A DNA stretch of 64,000 nt, taken from positions 62,001 to 126,000 of the forward strand of contig CBFDCC010000002.1 of the NCBI GenBank assembly GCA_965603205.1, written 5' to 3'. This DNA comes from Temperatibacter sp965603205. GTDB lineage: Bacteria > Pseudomonadota > Alphaproteobacteria > Sphingomonadales > Kordiimonadaceae. Positions 1 through 9,275 of this stretch are shown in pieces (positions within the stretch are counted from its first letter, which is position 1; every line of letters begins with the position of its first letter). The notes beneath the pieces are model-generated. The model ran no database searches and was not told the DNA's origin. It worked only from the letters and a program-made list of their open reading frames with translations. Both the position numbers and the translations under genes were made by a program.

Positions 1-680
1 TGTGGGTTAGTGAATGTAATAGCACCGCCAACTGCATAATCATTAAAAGCAGTATGAAGCTCATTATCATGACCATCTGTATAGTTATCTGCTTCTTGTA
101 GGCTGCCCCAAAATTCGATGGACATACCATCTTTGCCAATGCTGCTACGGCCAAAGCTACGTTTTGTATTAGCGTTGCCCTCATAGCCCACACCAAGGAT
201 ATTTTTGTTCCAAAGCCCATCCTCATACGCAGGAATATCACGATCATACTGAATGAAACCACCAGAAGCACCCGGACCATTTAATACGGACTGATAGCCC
301 TTAACCACAATAACCGTATCAATCAAATCGACCGCTGCGTATGTGCTGGGCGTATCCATACGGTTGGGGCCTGACCCCATCTGAAAACTACCGTTATTGA
401 GGATAGATAATTGGCCCTGCTGCTGCCCTCTGATAATTGGCTCTAGCGAGTGCCCCCCAAAACGCCCTGATGAAACACCAGGGATTTGACGCAAGAAATC
501 TGCGCTATCAGCCGCTGGTGGGGCCGATACTGGCGATGGTTGGTCCCGAGGCGCGCTTGGGTATGAAATAACCTGAATTTCTTCAATGGTGTCGTTACTG
601 TCTGCTGATGTATTTGTAGTTTCAGCGATCGCAGGTATACTTAATACAGCGAGCATGCTGATAGTTGATAATAGTTTCAT
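1..680 (-). CDS. TonB-dependent copper receptor (OprC/NosA type), N-terminal part
   Basis: Outer-membrane TonB-gated receptor, cut by the left window edge; about 226 N-terminal residues are present. The sequence starts with a signal peptide (MKLLSTISMLAVLSIPAIA), then a short linker and a plug domain. The plug shows the signature of the OprC/NosA copper-receptor family: a GSGPNRMDTPSTYA stretch near residue 100, followed by VIVVKGYQSVLNGPGASGG. The start at 678-680 has an AGGAC ribosome site about 8 bases upstream. A small DUF2946-like gene precedes it by 84 bp on the same strand, a neighbour often found with copper receptors, which supports copper as the ligand. The barrel is off-window, so ligand assignment rests on the plug only. 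A general TonB receptor of related type is the alternative. Confidence 0.85.
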   Translation of the reverse strand, partial: MKLLSTISMLAVLSIPAIAETTNTSADSNDTIEEIQVISYPSAPRDQPSPVSAPPAADSADFLRQIPGVSSGRFGGHSLEPIIRGQQQGQLSILNNGSFQMGSGPNRMDTPSTYAAVDLIDTVIVVKGYQSVLNGPGASGGFIQYDRDIPAYEDGLWNKNILGVGYEGNANTKRSFGRSSIGKDGMSIEFWGSLQEADNYTDGHDNELHTAFNDYAVGGAITFTNP

Positions 681-764
681 CGATTTAGTCCTATATATTT
701 ATTTGAAATGTCATAAGCCAGCGCTCCCATAAGCGAGAGTGGAGGCTTCAATTTTGAAGTAAAT

Positions 765-1172
765 TTAGGACTTAGGTGGGGCTTGGGTTTGCGGGCGCAA
801 CCATTTCGCAAAGTAGCGGTGATAAGACTTAGGTGAGTTTATCCGTCGGGCCTGTGTCTCCACGCCCCTGAAATCAAGTTGAAACTCATGGTTAGCCATA
901 TGATCATTAGCCGTTGAGCAATCATCACATTTTGATGATTTAGCCCGGCTAGAGTCAATCACTTCGCCATCAGAGTTACACAATATCTGCGTAAGGGCCT
1001 GACTGCGTAGTTCTGGGAAAGCTATATATATCTCACGCACTTTCAACTGTGCTTGATCATGAGCCACCGCCATCTGCGCATGAGTCATTAATTGCATAAT
1101 CATTGTGACTGCAAGTAGTAAGCTTGATAACAGCCTTTTCGGCATATTTCTGGCTTTCTTATTTTGACTCAT
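765..1172 (-). CDS. small secreted DUF2946-like protein, putative copper-related
   Basis: A 135-residue protein with an N-terminal hydrophobic export segment (LLSSLLLAVTMIMQL) and a short mature region. It contains ILCNSDGEV followed by a CDDC pair and ends in a proline-rich QAPPKS tail. This layout (an IC-x-x-G motif, a CxxC pair and a terminal APP) resembles DUF2946 proteins, which commonly sit beside copper TonB receptors. I assign it by pattern and by its place upstream of the receptor, not by a database match. The reading frame extends to a TTG at 1208. I chose the ATG at 1170-1172; 1143-1145 is also possible. It is divergent from the aminotransferase gene at 1296. Confidence 0.55.
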   Translation of the reverse strand: MSQNKKARNMPKRLLSSLLLAVTMIMQLMTHAQMAVAHDQAQLKVREIYIAFPELRSQALTQILCNSDGEVIDSSRAKSSKCDDCSTANDHMANHEFQLDFRGVETQARRINSPKSYHRYFAKWLRPQTQAPPKS

Positions 1173-1295
1173 GACACCCGTATATACAGAAAGCATAATA
1201 TTATGCAATGGATTATACTGAATATTAGGCTAGACAGCGTAAGGTTTTTTCTAAAGGATGGCGATCATACACAAAGACTATTCACGAGGATAATT

Positions 1296-2474
1296 ATGCA
1301 TCTATTAGACAGCCCAATCAGGTCAGAGGAAATGCTCTCAAAGACCATTGATATTAAGCATCGTTTTTATGCTTCATCATCTGAGCCACTGCGACACAGT
1401 GATCTGATAGAATTGGCCAAACGTAACGGTGATCATGATTTAATAGCAGCTTATAATGATCACTCACTAGGCTACGCTGAAAGTGGTGGCAGCCTAGACC
1501 TGCGCCAAGAAATCGCCAAACAATATGGTCCCGACATCAGCGCTGAAAACATCGTCGTCTTCCCGGGGGCGCAAACGGGCATGACACTGGCCAACCAAGC
1601 CTTATTACATAAAGGTGATCACTGCATCATCATCACGCCCAGCTATCAGTCACTAGAAGAAGGGACTAAACTCGCTGGCGCAGAGGTAACGCGCATTGCT
1701 TTAACGGCTGAGAATGATTGGTTGCCTGATTTGGACGCTATTGAAGCTGCCATTAAACCTAACACCAAGCATATTGTCTTTAACGACCCCCATAACCCCT
1801 CTGGCTCGTTAATGAGTGAGGCAATAAAATTTGGCCTAGTCTCCCTTGCTGAAAAACATGATATCTTGTTATTTTCTGACGAGGTTTATCGGTTATTGGA
1901 GATCGACCCTGCTGACAGATCGCCATCAATTGCAGACCTCACAAAAAATGGCCTAGCGCTCGCTACTATGTCAAAACCATGGGGTGCTGGTGGCACTGGC
2001 ATTGGTTGGGTTGCCTGTCAGGATAAGGCCGTTATAGAAAAAATACTCAAGGCCCAACATATCTATGCTGTGTGTTTTTCCCGTCCTGGCGAAATTCAGG
2101 CCATGATGATACTGCGTTCATCCGCAACTATCGTTGGTCGCAATATGAAAATCATCAAGGACAACCTAAAACTGCTTGATGTGTTTTTTGATGAGTATTC
2201 AGACCTATTCGAGTGGGTGAGACCAAAAGCCAGCGGCACAGGTTTTGTCAAATTCAAAGGCCCATTAAGTGGCGATACATTAGCCAAAGAATTACTGGAT
2301 GCTGGTATTTTAGTCTTCGGACCTTCTATTTTTGATTGTCAGGACAGTCTGCCTGATTATATACGCATTGGCTTTAGCCGATCAACCATGCCAAAAGCCT
2401 TAGATGCTTTTAAGGCGTTTGTTGATAATAGAAGAGAAACATGGGAAAGAGAGCATAATTCATGGACATCATAG
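1296..2474 (+). CDS. PLP-dependent aminotransferase, class I/II
   Basis: A 392-residue fold-type I aminotransferase. Visible landmarks are the cofactor-binding stretch GAQTGMTLANQAL, the NDPHNPSG motif around the middle, SDEVYR with the PLP-ring aspartate, and MSKPWGAGGTGIGW with the Schiff-base lysine. The open frame begins earlier at 1164, but the ATG at 1296 follows ACGAGGA at the right distance and starts at the homologous region, so I use it. A hydroxylysine-kinase-like gene lies 74 bp downstream on the same strand, which suggests joint amino-acid or amino-alcohol catabolism. The amino donor cannot be read from the sequence. The lysine context (SKPWGAGG rather than SKxxxxxGxRxGW of AspC) hints at a specialised substrate. 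Confidence 0.88.
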   Translation: MHLLDSPIRSEEMLSKTIDIKHRFYASSSEPLRHSDLIELAKRNGDHDLIAAYNDHSLGYAESGGSLDLRQEIAKQYGPDISAENIVVFPGAQTGMTLANQALLHKGDHCIIITPSYQSLEEGTKLAGAEVTRIALTAENDWLPDLDAIEAAIKPNTKHIVFNDPHNPSGSLMSEAIKFGLVSLAEKHDILLFSDEVYRLLEIDPADRSPSIADLTKNGLALATMSKPWGAGGTGIGWVACQDKAVIEKILKAQHIYAVCFSRPGEIQAMMILRSSATIVGRNMKIIKDNLKLLDVFFDEYSDLFEWVRPKASGTGFVKFKGPLSGDTLAKELLDAGILVFGPSIFDCQDSLPDYIRIGFSRSTMPKALDAFKAFVDNRRETWEREHNSWTS

Positions 2475-2548
2475 ATATGTGATCGAACAGGGCATAGAAA
2501 CGGGTCAAACGGTTACAAATTAATTACTAGTATTTAAGAAAGACTATT

Positions 2549-3523
2549 ATGTCTGCACAAGTTCCTCATTTTGATAATGATCAAATCGCTGAGATAGCGC
2601 TCACCCTCTATGACATTAAAGGGGAAATCACCCAGCTGGTCTCATTTGAAGATCAAAATGCACGGATCAAAACCCCTAATGGCAGTTATGTCATGAAAGT
2701 TGCTAACGCACGTATTAAGAAATCTGTGCTGGATATGCAGACGGATATTTTAAAGCATATTCATAAAACCGCCCCTGACATTGCTGTGCCCCAAGTGTTG
2801 GTAACAAAGGACGGCAACACTATCACAGAAATAGATGGCCATAGCGTGCGTATGCTCACATACCTTGAGGGCGACTTGTTAACCAACGCCAAGCGTACGC
2901 CCACCCTATATCACAACATTGGTAATTTTATGGGCCGCTACTCGCGCGCTATGCAGGACTATAATAACCCTGCTGGTCATATAGAGGGTGACTTGTGGAA
3001 TATGGATAACATGATGGGTTGCAAAGAGCTTTTAGGCGATGTGATAGATCCTGATGTACGTCGATTATTAGCAAGCTTCTATGATATTTATGAGCAAGAG
3101 ACGCTGCCCAAGCTTCCATCTCTACGCAATGCCATTTTGCATAATGATGCCAATGAGCAAAACCTACTGATTAGCACTAGCAACCCTAACATCGTAGCGG
3201 GTGTTATTGATTTTGGTGAAATACAATATGCCAGTCAGGTTAATGAAATCGCGATAACCACTGCCTATTCTCTTTTAGATGAGCCAGACATCCAAATGGC
3301 TGCCCATGAAGTAGTAAAAGGGTATAGAGAAGAGTTTGAACTAGAAGACATCGAGCTAGATATATTACCGAACCTTATTGCCATGCGGATGGTTCAAAGC
3401 ATATCACTATCATCGCATCGGGCTAAATCTTTTCCTGACAATGATTATATAACTATCGTTCAGAAACCTGCTGTAGCCTTATTAAGGCATCTAGAAAAAG
3501 AGCCATTAAGTTTCAAAGATTAA
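2549..3523 (+). CDS. hydroxylysine kinase-like phosphotransferase (APH fold)
   Basis: A 324-residue cytosolic aminoglycoside-phosphotransferase-fold kinase. The catalytic loop is LHNDANEQNLLI (about residues 197-208), followed by the metal-binding GVIDFGEIQYASQVNEIAI. The FGE-x-x-x-S pattern and the C-terminal SLSSHRAKSFPDNDYI are typical of the AGPHD1/hydroxylysine kinase group rather than of antibiotic-resistance enzymes. The catalytic Asp is in HND and the Mg ligand in DFGE. It lies downstream of an aminotransferase on the same strand, so a role in degrading an amino compound is likely. The 3' end overlaps the convergent response regulator gene by 4 bp. The substrate is inferred from family only; a choline or homoserine kinase-like activity is not excluded. 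Confidence 0.8.
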   Translation: MSAQVPHFDNDQIAEIALTLYDIKGEITQLVSFEDQNARIKTPNGSYVMKVANARIKKSVLDMQTDILKHIHKTAPDIAVPQVLVTKDGNTITEIDGHSVRMLTYLEGDLLTNAKRTPTLYHNIGNFMGRYSRAMQDYNNPAGHIEGDLWNMDNMMGCKELLGDVIDPDVRRLLASFYDIYEQETLPKLPSLRNAILHNDANEQNLLISTSNPNIVAGVIDFGEIQYASQVNEIAITTAYSLLDEPDIQMAAHEVVKGYREEFELEDIELDILPNLIAMRMVQSISLSSHRAKSFPDNDYITIVQKPAVALLRHLEKEPLSFKD

Positions 3524-4545
3524 TCTTTATGCGTTTCTAAGACATCTAAGAACTCTGGTAAAATTTTATTGAATGTCTCAATGAGGCTAGGGTCAAAATG
3601 CTCGCCCGATTGCTCATTAAAAAAATCTAAAACTTTCTCAATTGGCCATGCCTTTTTATAGGGGCGTTCTGTCAGCAAAGCATCGAACACATCACAAATA
3701 GCAACAATACGTCCCTCAATGGGGATGTCTTCGCCTGCGAGACCGCCTGGGTAACCAGAACCATTCCATTTCTCGTGATGACGCAGAGCAATTACATGTG
3801 CCATTTGCATCAATTCAGATGTACTACCATCTAATATTTTCGCACCAATTTCAGCATGGGTTTTGATAATATCAAATTCATCAGGTTCTAGCCTGCCGGG
3901 TTTTAATAAAATGCCATCAGGTATGCCAATTTTACCAATATCATGCATAGGGGCGGCCTGCATGATCTGTTCGGCGTAATTAGCTGGCATGCCATGCGCT
4001 AACGCCAGCGCCTGACAATATTTCCCCACACGGATAACATGCATGCCCGTTTCATTATCTCTAAATTCTGCGGCACGACCTAAGCGCTGCACAATCTCTA
4101 GCCGTGTTTCAAACAGCTCTGCTGTACGTTCTTTAACCTTTAGCTCCAGTGACTTACTTTGATCAAATAATGCAACATGAGTGGCAACACGTGCCTTTAA
4201 AATCCCAGGCCGAACAGGTTTAGTAATATAATCCACGCCCCCGACAGCCAGTCCTAAGGTCTCGTCTGTTTCCTCATTATTTGCTGAAACAAATATAACA
4301 GGAATATTCTTAGTTTGGGGACTAGCCTTGAGAAGCTTACATACCTCATAGCCATTCATGCCCGGCATAACAATATCCAGTAAAATCAAAGAGATTGGCT
4401 GGGATTTAGCTATTTTCAGGGCTAATTGACCGTTAATCGCAGCCTTAACTGTGTACTCCTCCCCGAGTACACCTTTAATTAAATCTATATTAGCAGGCTG
4501 ATCATCAACAGCTAAGATAGACGGCTTATGTTCTTGCCTATTCAT
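3520..4545 (-). CDS. response regulator with HD-GYP c-di-GMP phosphodiesterase output
   Basis: A 341-residue two-domain protein. Residues 8-125 form a receiver with the acidic pair DD near 14-15, the phospho-acceptor in LLDIVMPGMNG (Asp57) and the switch lysine in ITKPV. A coiled linker follows (SLELKVKERTAELFETRLE). The C-terminal half is an HD-GYP domain with MHDIGKIGIPD, RHHEKWNGSGYPGGL and CDVFDAL, all metal and GYP residues present, so it should hydrolyse cyclic di-GMP. The start is ATG at 4543-4545 with GAGG upstream. It follows the large hybrid histidine kinase by 33 bp on the same strand, making that kinase the probable phospho-donor. Similar REC-HD-GYP proteins are called RpfG-like. 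Confidence 0.93.
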   Translation of the reverse strand: MNRQEHKPSILAVDDQPANIDLIKGVLGEEYTVKAAINGQLALKIAKSQPISLILLDIVMPGMNGYEVCKLLKASPQTKNIPVIFVSANNEETDETLGLAVGGVDYITKPVRPGILKARVATHVALFDQSKSLELKVKERTAELFETRLEIVQRLGRAAEFRDNETGMHVIRVGKYCQALALAHGMPANYAEQIMQAAPMHDIGKIGIPDGILLKPGRLEPDEFDIIKTHAEIGAKILDGSTSELMQMAHVIALRHHEKWNGSGYPGGLAGEDIPIEGRIVAICDVFDALLTERPYKKAWPIEKVLDFFNEQSGEHFDPSLIETFNKILPEFLDVLETHKD

Positions 4546-4578
4546 TATAGAAACCTCAACACTTCATCCCATGCACAC

Positions 4579-7500
4579 CTATAATCCCCCAATTAATTTT
4601 TCAAGTTTCAGCCCTGCTGCCTCAAAGTCATAATTGGAGAGTTGTTCATTTATTTCCCTCAACACCTTCAATAGGTTTTTATCACTAACTTTGCCGATGA
4701 TATCTTCCAATGCATTTTCAGCTTCAACATCAAATCCATCTATGATAATTTTTAATTTCTCTAGATTGACCAATAGTTCATCGTGCGACAGCGCCTGCGA
4801 GACCGCAAATTCTTTTTTAACATTACCATCCATATGTACCTTGATATCAGCTACTAATTGGTTAAAGGCAGCCTCAACATCCTCAAACAAACTATCGCTG
4901 CTAGATACAGCGCCAACTTTCATGGCCTTTTCTAATTCTTTTGTGGCTTGTTCCAATGTTACGGCAGCTATATTACCAGAAACACCTTTTAAAGTGTGAA
5001 GCAAGGACTGCGCTTCATCTTGCTCATTGGCGTCCAGAGCCTGACTAATTTTATCGACCGCATCCATTTGACTATTCACAAATTTGGTTAATATTTTTCT
5101 ATAGGAGGCCTCACTACCACCGATCCGTATAATACCAGCTGCACTATCTAAGCCCTTAATTGAAGAAAGGTCACGTTCTTCATCATCACTGGCTTGATTT
5201 AAGGTTACTGCAGGTATCTCTCTGTCGCCGGGTTCAATATGCTCTAAAAGCTGATTAAACATATCTACAGGATCAATTGGCTTAGATATATGACCATTCA
5301 TTCCAGCGCGAGCTGTCTTCTTCTTATCTTCAACCGTTGCATTAGCGGTCATCGCGAGCACTGGCAGCGACTTATATTTTTCCTGAGACCTAATTAGGCG
5401 GGTGGCCTCATACCCATCCATGACAGGCATTTGAATATCCATAAGCACGAGATCATAGTCATTGGCTTCAAGCATATCGAGAGCAATTTGTCCATTCTCT
5501 GCAATATCAACTACTAACTTAGCATTCATTAGATTTTCGCTAGCAACCTGTTGATTTATTTCATTATCCTCAACCAGCAATATTCTAGCGCCTTGAATAG
5601 GTATTAAATGCTCCAAAGAGATCTTATTAGCCCCTCGGACCATCATAGAAGCGTGAGCATTTTTACCAAAGGCCTCCATTATCCCATCATATAAACTTGA
5701 TGGTGAGACCGGCTTCGTTATAAACCCAGATAGATTTTCAGAGCCATCCTCCGATAAAATATCTTCCCGCACAAATGCCGAAACCATAATAATATGTGGT
5801 GATACGGCAATTCTGGGATCATTCTTAATCCGTCTAGCTGACTCCATACCGTCCATCATTGGCATGCTCCAGTCCATCATCACGAGGTCAATAGGGGGAT
5901 TTGCATTTTCTAGTATATTAAGGGCCTCTTGCCCCGACTTTGCCAAGGTCACATTAAATCCAAAATCATCCAAATACTGAGTAAGGATATCGCGGGCAGT
6001 ATCATTATCATCAACAACAAGAGCACTCTTGCCCTGCAATTCAGTTGAGATAAATACGTCATCAAACGCCATATTATCATCAACATCTAACTCAAGGGAA
6101 AAATGGAAAGATGACCCCGAACCATATTCGCTTTGGGCCCAAATTTCACCACCCATTAAATTAATGAGCTGCTTGCTAATAGACAGACCAAGACCAGTGC
6201 CGCCGTAATTACGGCTGGTGGATGTATCTGCTTGGCTGAATGATTTAAACAAGCCCTCCACTTGCTCTCCCGTCATCCCAATACCTGTATCCTTAACAGA
6301 GAAGGTCAAATTTATCTTACCATCAGTATTTTTCTCTGATGTAACATAGAGAACCACTTCGCCACTTTCAGTGAATTTAATCGCGTTACTGACCAAGTTG
6401 ATTAAAATTTGCCCAAGGCGCAATGGATCGCCGATAAGATTAAATGGTACGTCCTTTGTGCGTGAAAACAGTAATTCTAGTCCTTTATCACAGGCCCTAT
6501 CGGACATAATGGTCCAGACATTATCGAACAGCTTATCTAAATTGAATGGAATAGCCTCAATATCCATCTTACCGGCTTCAATTTTAGAAACATCGAGAAT
6601 ATCATTTATAATGCCAAGAAGAGACTTGCCCGCCGCATTAGTTTTCCAGACATAGTCACGCTGCCTGGAACTCAACTCTGTTTGAAGGCATAAATCAGTC
6701 AGGCCAATGATAGCATTCATCGGCGTTCTAATCTCATGGCTCATATTAGCGAGGAAATCGGTCTTTGCTTGGGTTGCTTCAAATGACTTATCAAGCGCAT
6801 ACTCAAGCTGTTCTGACACCTCTGACTGAGCAGTAATGTCGGTACGAATAGCAATATATCTGAATGGTTTGCCCTTATCATTCAAGAAAGGAACGATAGA
6901 AGCATTCACCCAGTAGTAACCGCCATTTTTGGTAAAATTCTTTAACTCACCATTCCAAACATTACCGTTTGCTATCGTCTTCCAAAGGTTTTTATAAAAT
7001 TCGTCTGAATGCTCATCGGATTTTAAAATTCGGTGATTTTTTCCAATAATCTCTTCGCGTTCATAACCCGATATTTTACAGAATTTGTCATTCACATAGG
7101 TAATATCACCCTTCACATCGGTGATGCTAACAATCGCATGTTCATCAAGCGCAAACTTTTGAAATTCCACCTCATGCAACAGGTCATCAATTCTTCGCCT
7201 ATCTTTATATGTGGCAACAACCGCAATAGCGACAAAACGAGCCGCAATTATATAGATTAAAATAGCCAGAATGACTGATGTTACAAATATGGGATGGTCT
7301 TTTAAATCCTGCACCGTCCACTTGATCGGTTGTACATGCAGCACAACTTTCCAATATCTAAAACCAACCTTATCCTTAGACTTGAATTCAGTTGATATCT
7401 CGTCAAATGTAAATATTCCCCTTTTATCAGTTACTTGGCCTTTTTTTAACTGATATATCATACTCCAAATGCTAGCAAATTCATTACGAAAACCACCACT

Positions 7501-9048
7501 TATTCCCAGCTGCTCAGACCAGTTTTCCTCTTCTGTCGGCCCTTTTAAATAATGCCCCTGCTCATCAAGTAGCATTACGGAATAATCATCGGCTTGTTTT
7601 ATCTCATCAATTTTATCCATCAATGCCGAACCGAGATAATTGAATACCAACACACCTGTTTTTTGGCCTGAATCATTATATATTGATGTTGAAAGCCTAA
7701 TAACAGGCTTGAGGGGCTGCTCGACCTGACCAAACTCTTCATTTAAAGTGAGGGCTGAAACATATATTTCGCCCCTTTTTAATTCATCAAACACCTCTTT
7801 GAAATAAGCTTGGCCTGACTTATCTTGCAGCATCTCCTCTGAGACAACTTCAGCTTTTCCATCATTATAATTAACGCGTATATATTCAAAACCTTTCGCA
7901 TTGAGCAGGCGTATTTGGTCAAATGATTCACTCGCTAATATAAGCTCTAAAAAGCGACCTTGAAGATTTTTTTTAGCTTGTGCATTTTCATGATGAAGCA
8001 CTCGACTTAAATCGCTTGAAAGGGATGTAGCCCGCAGAATTACTTTTGCTTCTCTAAGTTTAATATTCATGGCTTCTACGACAAAGCTGGCATCGAGGCG
8101 GGCCCTTTGATCCATTTCAGATATGTTAGCTTGTTGATGCAAGTAATATGTAGCCACCAAAGACGATACCGTTAGTAATGCACCGGGAATAAGATAAATA
8201 CAAAATTTAATCCTCACGCCGCGAGATGGCAAAAACCCTATACTCCCTTTAGATTCATCTTGATAAAATCGTTGGTCATAATAGGCCGCGATCACAGCAA
8301 ATACACTCACGATCAAAAACAACAATGCAGTAAGTATATTTAATGAGCCTGCCCCTATCAATAGACCCGCATCTTCCATATCTATTTCAGCTGGATAATA
8401 ATAAGTTGCGGTCATGCCTATATAATGCATCGATGCCATTGCCGCAGCCATAACAACAGGGCTAACAAACTTTAAAATCCATTTTCTTTTTTCGGGTACA
8501 TATTTGTCTAAAATATTACGGGAATTTAGGGCCACAACAGCCAAAGCCATGGAAATAATGATAGAAAATATAGCGCTGGCGCCATCAAAAACCATCAAGG
8601 CATCCATACTCATAGCCATCATGCCAATATAATGCATCAAACCAACGCCAAGACCGACAAGACTACCAGCCATTACGCGTTTATAGATAGCCAACTCATC
8701 CTGCATTAAAATAGTCAACGCAATGAGAACAGCGACAAACATTGGTAGAAAGGACCATAAAGTCGTATAAATATTATAGGAAACACCTACAGGCAGTTTA
8801 AAGGCGATCATGCCGATAAAATGCATGGAAAAAACGCCTGCCGCCATCGAGAAAGCCGCTAGAAATAATAAGGCAAAAAAATCAATGGATTTAGTTGGAA
8901 GGCTTTTTAATCGACCTATTGCAGCCAAGCCAGAATAGGAACCAATTAAAGCAAGCAAAACAGACATGACCACAAGAGCAGGGTCATAGCTACCCTGCAA
9001 GGCCATAGCCTTATCTAAATTATAATAATTTAAATCCATACCCCACAT
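4579..9048 (-). CDS. hybrid sensor histidine kinase: MHYT, periplasmic sensor, PAS, HisKA, HATPase, REC, REC, Hpt
   Basis: A 1489-residue membrane phosphorelay protein. Residues 20-260 are a seven-helix MHYT domain with MHFIGM (75), MHYIGM (138) and MHYIGM (207), proposed to bind copper and sense gas or redox. A further membrane helix (about 285-305) leads into a periplasmic sensor-like region and another helix near 610-630. A PAS/PAC segment lies around 650-755. The HisKA box is FLANMSHEIRTPMNAIIGL (His near 770), followed by an HATPase with GTGLGLSISK. Two receivers follow (LVMMDWSMPMMDG near 1058, LVLMDIQMPVMDG near 1202), then an Hpt box LLHTLKGVSGN (His near 1350). ATG at 9046-9048 follows AAGGTGA. 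The REC-HD-GYP gene 33 bp downstream completes the operon. Confidence 0.95.
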   Translation of the reverse strand: MWGMDLNYYNLDKAMALQGSYDPALVVMSVLLALIGSYSGLAAIGRLKSLPTKSIDFFALLFLAAFSMAAGVFSMHFIGMIAFKLPVGVSYNIYTTLWSFLPMFVAVLIALTILMQDELAIYKRVMAGSLVGLGVGLMHYIGMMAMSMDALMVFDGASAIFSIIISMALAVVALNSRNILDKYVPEKRKWILKFVSPVVMAAAMASMHYIGMTATYYYPAEIDMEDAGLLIGAGSLNILTALLFLIVSVFAVIAAYYDQRFYQDESKGSIGFLPSRGVRIKFCIYLIPGALLTVSSLVATYYLHQQANISEMDQRARLDASFVVEAMNIKLREAKVILRATSLSSDLSRVLHHENAQAKKNLQGRFLELILASESFDQIRLLNAKGFEYIRVNYNDGKAEVVSEEMLQDKSGQAYFKEVFDELKRGEIYVSALTLNEEFGQVEQPLKPVIRLSTSIYNDSGQKTGVLVFNYLGSALMDKIDEIKQADDYSVMLLDEQGHYLKGPTEEENWSEQLGISGGFRNEFASIWSMIYQLKKGQVTDKRGIFTFDEISTEFKSKDKVGFRYWKVVLHVQPIKWTVQDLKDHPIFVTSVILAILIYIIAARFVAIAVVATYKDRRRIDDLLHEVEFQKFALDEHAIVSITDVKGDITYVNDKFCKISGYEREEIIGKNHRILKSDEHSDEFYKNLWKTIANGNVWNGELKNFTKNGGYYWVNASIVPFLNDKGKPFRYIAIRTDITAQSEVSEQLEYALDKSFEATQAKTDFLANMSHEIRTPMNAIIGLTDLCLQTELSSRQRDYVWKTNAAGKSLLGIINDILDVSKIEAGKMDIEAIPFNLDKLFDNVWTIMSDRACDKGLELLFSRTKDVPFNLIGDPLRLGQILINLVSNAIKFTESGEVVLYVTSEKNTDGKINLTFSVKDTGIGMTGEQVEGLFKSFSQADTSTSRNYGGTGLGLSISKQLINLMGGEIWAQSEYGSGSSFHFSLELDVDDNMAFDDVFISTELQGKSALVVDDNDTARDILTQYLDDFGFNVTLAKSGQEALNILENANPPIDLVMMDWSMPMMDGMESARRIKNDPRIAVSPHIIMVSAFVREDILSEDGSENLSGFITKPVSPSSLYDGIMEAFGKNAHASMMVRGANKISLEHLIPIQGARILLVEDNEINQQVASENLMNAKLVVDIAENGQIALDMLEANDYDLVLMDIQMPVMDGYEATRLIRSQEKYKSLPVLAMTANATVEDKKKTARAGMNGHISKPIDPVDMFNQLLEHIEPGDREIPAVTLNQASDDEERDLSSIKGLDSAAGIIRIGGSEASYRKILTKFVNSQMDAVDKISQALDANEQDEAQSLLHTLKGVSGNIAAVTLEQATKELEKAMKVGAVSSSDSLFEDVEAAFNQLVADIKVHMDGNVKKEFAVSQALSHDELLVNLEKLKIIIDGFDVEAENALEDIIGKVSDKNLLKVLREINEQLSNYDFEAAGLKLEKLIGGL

Positions 9049-9214
9049 GAAATATTCACCTTAAGTAGTGGCAAGATGCCATTTGCAGAACAGCCCCTTC
9101 TGAATAAAAGCGACCAGTATTTTCTATCATAGTGTGACAATAATGGTCAACATTACTTTAAAGCACTTACTAATATTGGAATATGTCTAAATCCGTGACT
9201 CTTGCTACCTTGCT

Positions 9215-9244
9215 TTGATAAAGTAAAATCGCCTATGGTATATT
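9215..9244 (+). promoter_or_regulatory. putative sigma-70 promoter of the nitrilase gene
   Basis: A TTGATA box at 9215-9220 and a TATATT box at 9239-9244 are separated by 18 bases, 32 bp ahead of the nitrilase start. The gap 9049-9275 is a divergent intergenic region between the kinase operon and nitrilase. This is a pattern match only. Confidence 0.4.
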
Positions 9245-9275
9245 CTATTCACCAAAATGATTTAAGGGATACATT

